Below the pieces are notes generated by a model. The model was not told where the DNA came from. It searched no databases and was given only the letters and a program-made list of their open reading frames with translations. This document shows positions 24,601 through 34,194 of a stretch of 64,000 nucleotides of DNA, in pieces; within the stretch, counting starts at the first letter, position 1, and every line of letters begins with the position of its first letter. The DNA lies in contig NC_018398.1 of the NCBI RefSeq assembly GCF_000208865.1, positions 6,038,710-6,102,709 on the forward strand, written 5' to 3'. The position numbers were made by a program, and so were the translations under genes. This DNA is from Neospora caninum Liverpool. Lineage: Eukaryota > Apicomplexa > Conoidasida > Eucoccidiorida > Sarcocystidae.

Positions 24601-25312
24601 TCTGTAGACAAAAAAGAAACGAGAGCCGGGCAGAGCCGGTCTTAACACTGGCGCGTATGCACTCGAAAACAAGGGACAGGAAATCCGAAAGAAGGAGAGC
24701 GGAAAAGTGGAAAGGTGGCAAAGGACAACAGAGGAGCGCGGTAACAAAGCACATACAAACGAGCGCGGCAAACAGACAAAGATGGCACGAAAGCCAAACA
24801 AATAGAAAAGAAGAAAGAAGCTATGACAAGGAAAAAAGACGCAGCGTGACGGGGCCTGTCACGTGGTGTTTCGGAGTTGGTTGAGAGTGGAAAATAGGGA
24901 GAGTTCAACTTGTGAAAAAACGTGGAAATTCGGAAATAGTCACTGGCGAAGCTGCAAAAAGAATACATCAGGATGGAGGAAAAACAGAGAAGAAAATATT
25001 CCGTGTTTCACATCAACACTTGTATACACATGCATATATATATATATATATATACTTGGAGGCTTGTTTACAAGGAATCATTAGTAGACTGACATGCGCA
25101 AAGAAGCCGTTACAAGGAAAAAGGGAAGCACGTGGTCCGTCCGTATCAAAAGGGTACTATTCAAGAGAAACTTACGTTGGCCATTCTGTTGGAAACGTTG
25201 AATTGGGAATGCAGTAATTGTTGACGAAAGAGTTGATGAGCGAAGTTTTTCCACTCGAGCCGCCGCCAAAGAGAGTGATCCGAAGGAGAGGGAAATCTGT
25301 GCCTGTCGCCAT
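20719..25312 (-). CDS. Divergent Ras-like small GTPase with C-terminal CaaX box (CALM)
   Basis: Model on the - strand: 25312-25176, 24601-24430, 24366-24306, 24080-23979, 23744-23641, an exon ending at 22630 whose 5' side runs into the N gap, 22117-22060, 21920-21860, 21481-21416 and 20763-20719. Phases agree; the donors at 24429 and 24305 are weak. The P-loop GGGSSGKT is at residues 16-23. The G3 region reads FDTNAW in place of DTAG, then IIVFDVN, the Rho-like G4 VGTKID, and the G5 motif KVSATSGKNV. The tail is acidic and ends SSCALM-stop, a CaaX box predicted to be farnesylated because X is Met. A Gly/Glu-rich insert lies in the switch I/beta-2 area, and about 35 extra residues follow G3. 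At least 279 residues are visible. It cannot be assigned to Rab, Ras or Rho. Altered G3 residues suggest unusual or low GTP hydrolysis (inference). Confidence 0.85.
21028..21214. repeat. Three clustered (TA)n arrays
   Basis: TA runs lie at about 21028-21062, 21083-21119 and 21186-21214, with GTATGTAC-type spacers between the first two. All are in the last intron of the GTPase gene. Confidence 0.9.
21634..21681. repeat. Compound (CA)n-(TA)n microsatellite
   Basis: A CA run passes directly into a TA run. It lies in the GTPase intron between exons 21920-21860 and 21481-21416. Confidence 0.9.
22664..22763. other. Assembly gap of exactly 100 N
   Basis: One hundred N bases, the conventional placeholder for a gap of unknown length. 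It falls in the GTPase gene directly upstream (in gene orientation) of the exon carrying the G4 motif, so the 5' edge of that exon and its acceptor are missing. Confidence 0.99.
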
Positions 25313-28109
25313 CGCTCTGTCTCTTTCTATTTATACATATACATATATACATGTATATTCTTTTATATGTAGTATACATATATATATTTCTCTGACTCGC
25401 CGCAGAGGCAGACCAGGCAGCGACAGGATGCAGAGGGGAAAGAGGAGGAGAAAACGATACACGAAAAAACGGGTTGGGTCGGAGGGAAGGAAGGATGGGA
25501 GGGGAAGAGATCGTCGAAGCGGCAAAGACAAGAGGAAGAAGAGCGGTAAGGAAAGGTGAAGCACACAGAGGGACGACAGAAGAAAGCGAGGCACGAAAAG
25601 GAAAGATGTGGAAGGGGGCGTAAAAGGAAGGTGGAGAAAGACTGGGCAACGAACACAGCAGCAGTCCCTCTCTCTTCTATCAGGTGTCTGCATGTGCTCG
25701 GTGTCCTCTTTTGACCTGTCCGGCCGCTTTTCTTCCTTTTCTTCGGCGTTTCCCTCTGATCTCTCTGTGTGAGGAAGCCGTGTCTTTCGGCCTCTCCTTA
25801 ACCAAAGGGAGAAGCAAGAGGAAAGGAGGCGTGCTGAAGATGTAAATCCAATTTAACTTTCTAACCTGTCACTATTCCCTGCTCCTATCTTCGTCCCCAC
25901 ACAGCTAGTCAGGTTTCTCGCCTTCGCCATCCACCCCGATCCTCCCTGCTTGTTGAGCCTTTCTTGCGAAGTCTCAATATCTCTTCGTCTTCCCGTCTCT
26001 TTTGCCCCGCTTCGCCGTCATCAGTTCTCTGCTCGACTTTCGCCCTGGCACTCCCGCCTCTGAGCCGCTCGGTTATCCCGCTCGACATATTCCATCTTCC
26101 CTGCGCCTCATGAAGCCGTCGAACCTGCGACGGGATAGACACTGCCCTACGGAAAATCAGAAAACTCGAAAAAGGGAAGAGAAAAAGATTCCCATCCGTG
26201 AGGAACAGCCCGCCCGACGCGACGCGCAGAAGCCTGGCCGAGAAATGACTCTTGAGGTTAAGCCGTTACGAAGGGAAACGCGGAAGACGGGTGACCACAA
26301 GAATACGTCCTTTGCGATGTCGGCGGTAGAAAAAAAGGTTAAAGGGGACAAAGAAGGGCGAGGAAAGTGTTTAGTAGTCGCTCGTCGTATATGACCAATC
26401 GGTTTCGGCGCACGCGCTGCATGATCGGCTACAATGAGACACCTGACCAGCCATCACCGCCTTCCCTTTCGACAGAAGTCCTGGTCTAAAACTTTGCACC
26501 TGTCAAGAAGCAAAAAACGATTCGTCTCACTAAAGGAAGCGATTTTTGCGTAACTGGGATATCTCCACAAAAACGGCGTGGTGGAATCCGCGCGGAAAGG
26601 CAGTGTGTCCGTACACCTCAACTGGCGCTCGCCGGGATCGTTCAGACACCAAGTCGCGAGTTTGCGCCCTGCGCTGGCTTTTTCCAGTTTTCTGAGTCCT
26701 CTCAGCTGCGAAGGATAATGCCATCAAGAGACAGACGTACGCGAGTCCGCATCCGCTTTCTGTTTCGCCCTTTTCAGAGCCGTTTGGGGGGCGGCGGAAT
26801 TGTAGCCATGGTCAGCCTCAACTCGGGTGTACAGACACCGCGGCACTCGACGCGCAGCGAGCGCTGCCAGGCGGAGGTCACGGCGTTTTGTATGCCGCTC
26901 CTTTTCGAGTTTTTGCTCACCGAAAGGCGCTTCAACCTGTTCCGTCCCTCTTTCCGAGCGACTCACCCACAGCGAGAGTTCTCCGCTTACGGACAGCGCA
27001 CATTTTCCCTTGCCTCCGCAGCCGGCGCCTGCGAGAGTGTCAGTGACCGCAGGAGGCCTCGGTGAAGCAATGAAAGGCAGAGCATTCTGCGCGTTCTCTG
27101 TTTTGGATTTCTTTCTTTTCCACCTTCCTCTCTTTCCTTCAATCCGTTGTGTGTCTGCTATCGGAATGTGCGGGCTTTTCAGCGCAAAATGCCGATGACA
27201 ACGCTCTGGAAGGGAATTCTGGCCCGGGCGCAAATCCGCACGGAGCAGAGTCCCGCGCTCGCGCCCGAGTGCCGCGTTCTCGCGAACGCAGCGTTGATAG
27301 CGTTCCTAAGGTTTTGCTTCGTCGCCGCTTTTGATTGGCAAGGAAGGAACATCAGATGTTTTTTTCCCGTAGAAATATAGGGCATCTCGACGGGGAGAAG
27401 GCGTTTCGGGGACTATGGCCTTGACGGGTTCCGTCAGCAAAACTGCCCTAGAGTGTGCACATGTGTTGGGTTTCTTTGTTCCGTCCGCTCCCTTTTGTGT
27501 GGCAGCGCCGCCAAGTGCGAATTTTTCCTTGGAAAGATTCCAAAGTTTGTGCTTTTTCCTAGCCCTTTGGGCTTGAGTTTCCGCTTGATCATGGAAAAAG
27601 GAGAGACGACGTAAACTGACGTTCCCTCGCGTTCCAGCGCAGACATGTCTCCGGCAACGCTTGAAATTCTCGGTGACACAGTTTGGGCTTTGAGGCAAAA
27701 CGAAAAAATACATCTCCGCTTTCGGCCGGCGCTCCGTCCCGTCTGTGTGTACACCGTCTGGTTCGGAGGGGCCAGGTTTTTGCAAAGGGGAAAAGGAGGC
27801 AGAGCGAAACTTCAAGATCGAAACGAGGCCGCAGCGTCCACTGTTTCTCTGTCTCTGTCCTGAAACGTGCTGGTATCCTTTTTAACCAGTCTGCGTCGTG
27901 TTAGCAGAACGGACTCTCTTCGCGTCGGGGTCACCACTCTCATCCAAGCCACAGGGGTTTTTCCTCCCGTGTCTCCTTTTCATCTCATCCGCGCATCCTC
28001 GTCGCCTCTTCATCTTCCTCATCTCCTCTTTTCCCCCTCTTTTTTCTCTCCCTTCCGGGACTTTCCTTTTTCTCCTCGTCTTTCTTTTTTCTCAGGATTT
28101 CTCGGCAAG
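25313..28109. promoter_or_regulatory. Divergent region between GTPase and alpha/beta hydrolase genes
   Basis: About 2.8 kb separates the two start codons, 25312 on - and 28110 on +. The 500 bases before 28110 are CT-rich and end in a good acceptor-like ttttttctcag at about 28087-28097, so a 5' UTR intron is possible. An AGAGACG word near 27603 matches the heptamer described in several Toxoplasma promoters. Open frames here (for example 26724-27233 on -) have no domain features. Promoter function is inferred from gene orientation only. Confidence 0.45.
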
Positions 28110-31100
28110 ATGAAGTCATCGAAACCCGCCCCTGAGCCCCCTTGGCTCCAGTCTCGCCGATGCCTCTCTGTCCGTTTCTCACGTTCGTCTGGCGGTCTCT
28201 CTCTCCACCGCTATCCTTCCCGGCGAGTTCTCCTCACTCGCGGTCTCCTTCCTCTCTCGCTTCTGATTCTTGCTCCCCTGTTTTTCTCCTTGTCCTCTCT
28301 TTCTCCCTTCGGCTCTCTCCCTGGTCCTCTCGCTCTTGCCTCTTCCCTCGTTGCCTTCCCTTCTCGCATCCTCTCTCCGCTCGCCTCACTGTCTCGCCTC
28401 TCCTTGCCTTCTCTGGGTTCTTTCCCTTCTCTGTGTTCTCTCCCTTTTTTGGGTTCTCTCCCGTCTCTCGCGTTATCTCACCTGTCTGCTTCGCCGGAAT
28501 CCCTCTTCCTTGCTTTCTCGCTCTTTTTACTCTCCATGGAAATCTACACTTTCGCGCGGTTCGCCGCTGTCGTGCCTTGGCTCGAGGACCTCCCCTTCTA
28601 TCGGCCCCCCCCCGATCCCGACTATTTTTCCTTTCTCCTCCGTGCATGCATCCATTACCCCTGCGCCCGTCTGCACACCACACTCCGCGAAGAGACCAAA
28701 GGCCGCGGGTGGGGCCCAGCCGGCGGCGGTCGGCCGGAGGGGGAAGCCTCTCGCGACGCCAAGGAGACAAGGCGAGGTGAGGCAGAGATCGCGAGACTTC
28801 TTTTCGGCTCTCGCGGCCGCACAGAGAAGGAGCAAGGAGAGGAAGCCAAGTTGTGTCTCCAGGTGGCTCGTGAAGGCTCTGCGAGAGAAGAGGAGACAAC
28901 AGACGAAACGGAGGAAGCGAACGGCGGAGAAGCGCTGACGTGTCCCTTTTCCCCGCTTCTCCACCCTCCCGTTTCCTCGTCTTGTGCGCCGCACTCACCG
29001 CTCGCTCCCAGCAGAAAGAAGTCGTGGAAACTCTCCCCTCCTCCCTTGGAGTCGATATCCTGCTCGCCGTTCCCGTCTTGCCTCTCGCCGTGGTGTTCCG
29101 CTGTGCCGCCCTTGGCCGACGCGAGCACCCGTGCCACGTGTCTCTCCACTCCGCGGTCTGCGGAGTCGCCCGTCTGCCGCCAAGGCGAGAGTGGCGCTTC
29201 TGCTGCAGCGGGGAAGCTCTCGAACGCCGCGGCACCAGCAAAGGGCGATCGAGGCAGAGGCGCGGGGATCGGGGAAAGAGAGGAGGGGAAAGAGAGAAAG
29301 TCAGGAACCCACAGCGAAGAGAACGAACAGAGAGAAGCAGGGATCCTGGAGAGACCCGAAGCCGCCGGCGCAGGGTTGAGCGCGGTTCCTCACACGGTGG
29401 CGGAACGGAGGGCGGAGAGCAGAGAGGAGAAGACGCAGTGCGAAGAAGAGGGAAAGGCAGAAGCGGGCGATCTGTTCAGACATCCGCCCGAGGTCCTGGC
29501 GTCAATGCTGTATTACGCGTTCTTCACCAGTGTGCACCCGACGAAACTCACGGTCAGTCTCGTCGCCTCTTGGCTGCAGGCGCACACGCAGTTTCCCCTT
29601 TCGGTCTGTCGAGCAGCCATCAACTATCTGCAAGAGAAAGGCAGCTTTCACTTTGTTATCGACGACGAGGCAGGCAAAGACGACGAACCGCGAACTGCAG
29701 ACGCCAGCGAAGGAGTCAACGCATCCTCTCAGAAAGCGCCGTCTTCTTCCGCGCTTCCGTCTCGTTCTTCTCCGTGTCGGGCTCTTCGCTTTCTGTCTTT
29801 TCTCGGGACCGCCTTTTCCCGTCCCTTTCGGCGCTCGGCGGCTCCGCAGCCGCCTCTGAGCCTCGAGACGACGCCGGGATGGCTGTACGGCGCCGCGCCG
29901 ATTCTGCCCCACTACCGTCCCTTGGTGCTCCAGCTTCTCGTCGACGTGTGTCAAGTTCTCTTTGTCTTTGCTTTGAAGATCTTCGGATTTGTCGCGGTGA
30001 GCCCGCGGTGTACGTGCCGTACGTGCAGCAACACCGCCCACGGCTGTCCTAGGCGAAGACAGCCCCGGCCTGAGGCGCTCGTCCCCCAGCCCCTCTTCGG
30101 CAACTCGATCCCGTACTTGCACAGTTCCAAAGACGAAAAAGAGAGAAACCACGCCATCAAGGCGGGACCGCTGGCGAGCGAGACGCAGAACGAGCGTCCG
30201 AACCGCGAGGACGCGAGAAGCCAAGACTCGGAGGAAGACGAAACGATGCTCGAAGGAGGGCTAAAGTTCCTGCGCTTCTTCCTCTATCTCCCCTCAACAG
30301 GTGGTCTCTCCCCTTCTTCGTCTCGCTCTCTGTCGGATTCGTCCGTCTCTTCCGAGGGACGAGGTTCTGGTGTGAAGGCGCCGATTGTGTTGATTCATGG
30401 CTTCGGCTTTGGTCTGCTCCCGTACGTTTTGCACGCGTTTCTGCTGGTGTTGCGACAGCGATTCTGGACGCCTCCCGAGGAGCGCAGGCCTGTCGTTCTC
30501 CTCGAGTTTGCCTGGCTGGGCCTCGACGGCCAGTGCGCGCAACTGATGAAGCAGTCGCAGAACGTCGAGGCGGCGCGCGCGCGCGCGAGGGAGAGAAGAC
30601 GCGCGGGGCCGAGCAGCCCCCGCCGGGGAGGCTCAGACGCCCTCGAAGACGTTTCTCTACCGCTGCCTCTGCTCTGGACAGATATTGTGCCGCTGATGCC
30701 TGCTGTCTGTCGCTCTCTCTCGGACTTCCTCGAAGATCTTCACCGCGTGCAGGTAGAAGCTCTCGAGCGCTCGGCGACACTCGCGGCCAGCCTGCAAGCT
30801 GCACAAGGCGGAGGCACGACACAACGCGAAGAGGAAGAGCGCGTTCGGTCGCCTCATGGCCTTGATAAGCCGGGACCTGCGGAGGACGCAGAGAGAACCC
30901 CGCAGGCCACTTGCCCCGAGGTCGAGGACTGGGAGACACCTGTCCGTCCGTGGGGAGATCAGGAGACATATCTCGAGAAGTTTGGCGTTCAAATCGACGT
31001 TGTCGCCCACTCGTACGGCACGGGAATTACGTCTTGTCTCCACATGCGACACCCGTCTCTGCTGCGCCGCTGCGTCCTCGTCGATCCAGTATGCTTCCTT

Positions 31101-31838
31101 CCAAACTGCACAGTTAAGGCGCAACTGGTCCACAGACAGCCGTGGGAAATCCGCCTTCTCCCTCGCCATTCTCTGCGCGAGGCAGAGGGGACGGCTGGCG
31201 GCGTTTTCCTCGCCCACGCGGCGCGCGAAAACCCGGAGACGCGGAAGACGCTGGGTGCCGACCCCACGCATCGACGAGACACAGACCCAGAGACACCCGA
31301 GGCAGGCAACAGGTTGTCTGTGGTAGCGGCAGAGCGCCAGGCACTCGCAGGCGCTTTTGCGTCCAAAGCGGGAGATCCTGGGGAAGGTGGAGAGGCGGAA
31401 GCAGCCTCGAACGGAGCAGCTCGCGAGGTCTCTGCCTCGCCTTCTTTGCCCCCGACGGGTCAGCAGTCGAAGGCTCTCCAGGCGTGGGGAGTCCACCTGG
31501 CGTCTTCTCTTCGCGTGGCACTTTTGCACGCGATCGATCGCGCGGCGCTCTTCTTCTACTGGCTGGTGGTGTATCGGGAGGTGGGAACGCGAATCACGAC
31601 TTCGCGGCAACTGCAGGGGCATGAGTATTTAGACCGGGGCGGGCTGCTGCATCTCCAGGACCGTTTGATGGTAGTTTTGGGCGGCTTCGATTTGATCTCG
31701 CCAGCTGCGCACATCAAGGCGTTCGTGGATCGCGTCGCGCCCCGCGTCAAGTGTCTGTACTGCCCAGGAGCGCACCACGGAGTCGTCGCTTTCCTCCCCT
31801 CGGTCCTCGCAACGATCGACAAGTTTCTCGCAGCCTAG
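28110..31838 (+). CDS. Alpha/beta hydrolase fold protein, 1242 residues, single exon
   Basis: One uninterrupted reading frame from ATG 28110 to TAG 31836-31838. The frame stays open upstream to 27867, but that part is CT-rich leader and ends in an acceptor-like sequence, so I chose 28110. Residues about 45-150 are strongly hydrophobic with several possible membrane segments. A long polar, low-complexity region follows to about 750. The C-terminal hydrolase domain has the oxyanion-loop motif IVLIHGFGFG (about 759-768), the nucleophile elbow AHSYGTG with Ser near 966, an acid candidate in GGFDLIS (Asp near 1194) and the catalytic His in PGAHHG (near 1222). The elbow has Ala in place of the usual first Gly. 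Inserts of 60-110 residues split the domain. Membrane-bound lipase or esterase activity is likely but the substrate is unknown. No intron is needed, unlike the neighbours. Confidence 0.88.
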   Translation: MKSSKPAPEPPWLQSRRCLSVRFSRSSGGLSLHRYPSRRVLLTRGLLPLSLLILAPLFFSLSSLSPFGSLPGPLALASSLVAFPSRILSPLASLSRLSLPSLGSFPSLCSLPFLGSLPSLALSHLSASPESLFLAFSLFLLSMEIYTFARFAAVVPWLEDLPFYRPPPDPDYFSFLLRACIHYPCARLHTTLREETKGRGWGPAGGGRPEGEASRDAKETRRGEAEIARLLFGSRGRTEKEQGEEAKLCLQVAREGSAREEETTDETEEANGGEALTCPFSPLLHPPVSSSCAPHSPLAPSRKKSWKLSPPPLESISCSPFPSCLSPWCSAVPPLADASTRATCLSTPRSAESPVCRQGESGASAAAGKLSNAAAPAKGDRGRGAGIGEREEGKERKSGTHSEENEQREAGILERPEAAGAGLSAVPHTVAERRAESREEKTQCEEEGKAEAGDLFRHPPEVLASMLYYAFFTSVHPTKLTVSLVASWLQAHTQFPLSVCRAAINYLQEKGSFHFVIDDEAGKDDEPRTADASEGVNASSQKAPSSSALPSRSSPCRALRFLSFLGTAFSRPFRRSAAPQPPLSLETTPGWLYGAAPILPHYRPLVLQLLVDVCQVLFVFALKIFGFVAVSPRCTCRTCSNTAHGCPRRRQPRPEALVPQPLFGNSIPYLHSSKDEKERNHAIKAGPLASETQNERPNREDARSQDSEEDETMLEGGLKFLRFFLYLPSTGGLSPSSSRSLSDSSVSSEGRGSGVKAPIVLIHGFGFGLLPYVLHAFLLVLRQRFWTPPEERRPVVLLEFAWLGLDGQCAQLMKQSQNVEAARARARERRRAGPSSPRRGGSDALEDVSLPLPLLWTDIVPLMPAVCRSLSDFLEDLHRVQVEALERSATLAASLQAAQGGGTTQREEEERVRSPHGLDKPGPAEDAERTPQATCPEVEDWETPVRPWGDQETYLEKFGVQIDVVAHSYGTGITSCLHMRHPSLLRRCVLVDPVCFLPNCTVKAQLVHRQPWEIRLLPRHSLREAEGTAGGVFLAHAARENPETRKTLGADPTHRRDTDPETPEAGNRLSVVAAERQALAGAFASKAGDPGEGGEAEAASNGAAREVSASPSLPPTGQQSKALQAWGVHLASSLRVALLHAIDRAALFFYWLVVYREVGTRITTSRQLQGHEYLDRGGLLHLQDRLMVVLGGFDLISPAAHIKAFVDRVAPRVKCLYCPGAHHGVVAFLPSVLATIDKFLAA

Positions 31839-32344
31839 AGGCCGAGGCGAGGAGGTGTGCATGCGAGAGGCGCACCTCAGAAGGCAAGGTCAGGGTTTTC
31901 CTGGAGAGAGTGAAAAGCAAAGAAGCAACGAAGGGGACGGGAGATATGCCGGCGAGTTCAGTGTTTCTGCGTCGCGTGCGTCAATACCACGGAAACCCAA
32001 GAGAAACCAGAGAGGAACTGGCGGAAGTGAGAGATCGAGAGACCAAAGGCCAAGTTCATGGTCTGAAGGCGGGTCTTTGGTGATGATGGGGCGGCGCCCC
32101 TGTTTCACCACTACTCGCGCCTCCAAGCAATGTACATACACCTTGGGTTCGGAGCCGCGGGGCGCACCTGTGGGTGTTTACAGTTCAAATGTTGGCTATC
32201 AGTTCGCGACTAAATCCTTTCGCCGAGAGACAGCGCAATTGTACAGCGCTGCTAGGTAATCACGATTACCGCGATATCGGCGTGCCTTGTGTGTATCAAA
32301 TCAATTCGGGCCATAGCGTTTTTCGCCCAAAACTCCCATCAAAG

Positions 32345-32375
<31 letters not shown>

Positions 32376-34194
32376 TGAGTATATTTGTAGACAGCACTGT
32401 GTTTGCTTAACGGTAATGGAATTTGTGTAGGTCGTTTCTTTGCATTTGTTAGACTGCCCCGTGCAACAGGCAGTGGACGGAAACGAGCTGCAGCGCAGCG
32501 GAGAGGGTGTCGTGCGAAAATGTCCAGCGAGGCTCTTTTTTTTGTCAGAAAATTTGGGGAGACGCAGCCGATTCGCGGTTCAGTGTATGGGGCCCCTGAA
32601 CGGCGACACTGCAGACGATGAGACAGAGAGGGAGAAAAAATACAGCCAAGGTTCAGGGAATCCGAATGCAGAAGGCAATCGTTGTGGGGGAAGAAAGAAC
32701 TGCGGTTGTTTCGGCTCGTCTGCTCTGGCCTGGAGGCCTCTGTGCAGAAACAAATGGAAGAACCCATTTTTAATCCAGGCGTGACAAGGAAACCACAGCC
32801 AGCATCTCTCGTGTGGTACCTCCGGAATCGTACTTGCTGGCATACAAAATTATACGTCCGTGACTCGCTTAGCTTTTATGGGCATGCATGCGCTCGCAAT
32901 TTATATTTCTTTGGGTCTACCAAAGTAACGGAGCGACACGGGAGTCCATGTCAGTGAATGGACCTCTCGTGGTACAGCGCGAGATACCTTTTTTAGAGGC
33001 AGTTCGTGATTTAAGTGTGTGACCGATTTGGTCAAGGCGTCCCGTGTCGGGTGCGCGCTTTACTTTTTTAGTTTTTTGTTCGCAAGATGCGACGCTCTTC
33101 GTCAGTCTGTCGGCGCGAGGTGTGCAGATGTGGCGAGCTACCTCTCAGGGGGAGAGAGTGCTCCATTCACGGGGCAGTGGGAGTTCCAAATCCTCATGTC
33201 ACTGATAATACAGAAGCGCAGACCCGATCGAAGAACCCGTAGGCGTTCTTCCGCTGACTGTCTCGGGGCGTCGCGCCGCTCATTTAAAAAGAATCCGTAG
33301 GTGCCAGGTTGCGCTCAGAGAAGCAGCGTCCGGAAGATGTGAGGAGAGAGGGAAATGTTGGCCGCAGAAACATGCTTTCTTGCAAAAGTGTGACCAGTTC
33401 CGTGCGCTCTCGCGTGTGCTTTTTCTTGCATCCAGGGGAGAGCATGGCGAAAGGCATAGGCGTACGCCTCTCCGTGGGGAGCTGTAGACACATAATGTGC
33501 CACTCCAGGGGACTTCGTTGCGTGTGTGTATCTCCACGTATACATAATTATATAAATATATATGTGATCCCACAGTGTTACCGTGCGCAGCGTGTATGAT
33601 CGTGCATGGGCTTTCATTTCTATACAGATGTACGTTTTTTCACGATGCCTCTCCGTTGTGCGGCGTCGGACCTTGTTCGTACCTCTTGGAAGGCGTGCGG
33701 GTTGTCTGAAAAAGAAAATGCTGAACAGCTCTCGTGCTGGATGCTGTGGACTTTTCGTTATCCGCATGTAAAGGATGTGAGATGAAATACCCCGAGCGCG
33801 GGAGACTGCGTGCAGAAGAGGTAGGAAAGTTCAGCTCGGCAAAGGAAACAAAAACGAGCGAGAGAACGGCATCGCGGGAAACGGATGTCTTTCCCGCGTA
33901 GGTAACGAGAAGAAGGGAAAGACAGCGTGCAAGGCCAGATGCAGAGAAAGTCCACAATACAGGTCATTAGAGGACAAGCGTGCGAACTCACGAAAATAGA
34001 GAGCGAGAATGACATGAAACAGAGGGACATACTATCTACATACATGTACATACACGCATGTATATATATATGTATATATATATATATATATATATGAATG
34101 CGAAATACTGTTTATGACCGTGTATATTGCATTCGGTCAGGTCACACATTCCGTTAGAAAGCAACTGTTTCTGTCGAGTCCGGTCAAACGGTTT
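31839..34194. other. Convergent intergenic region
   Basis: Spacer between the stops of the alpha/beta hydrolase (31838) and the coiled-coil gene (34195). It is more AT-balanced than the flanks. It holds (TA)n at 32343-32372 and 34060-34095 and GCATGC repeats near 32884. Short open frames exist, such as ATG 33087 (about 50 codons), with no supporting features. Confidence 0.55.

Noticed and set aside
26724..27233. 169-codon - strand frame in the divergent spacer
   Set aside because: No domain, no nearby splice partner and overlapping + strand frames of equal quality.
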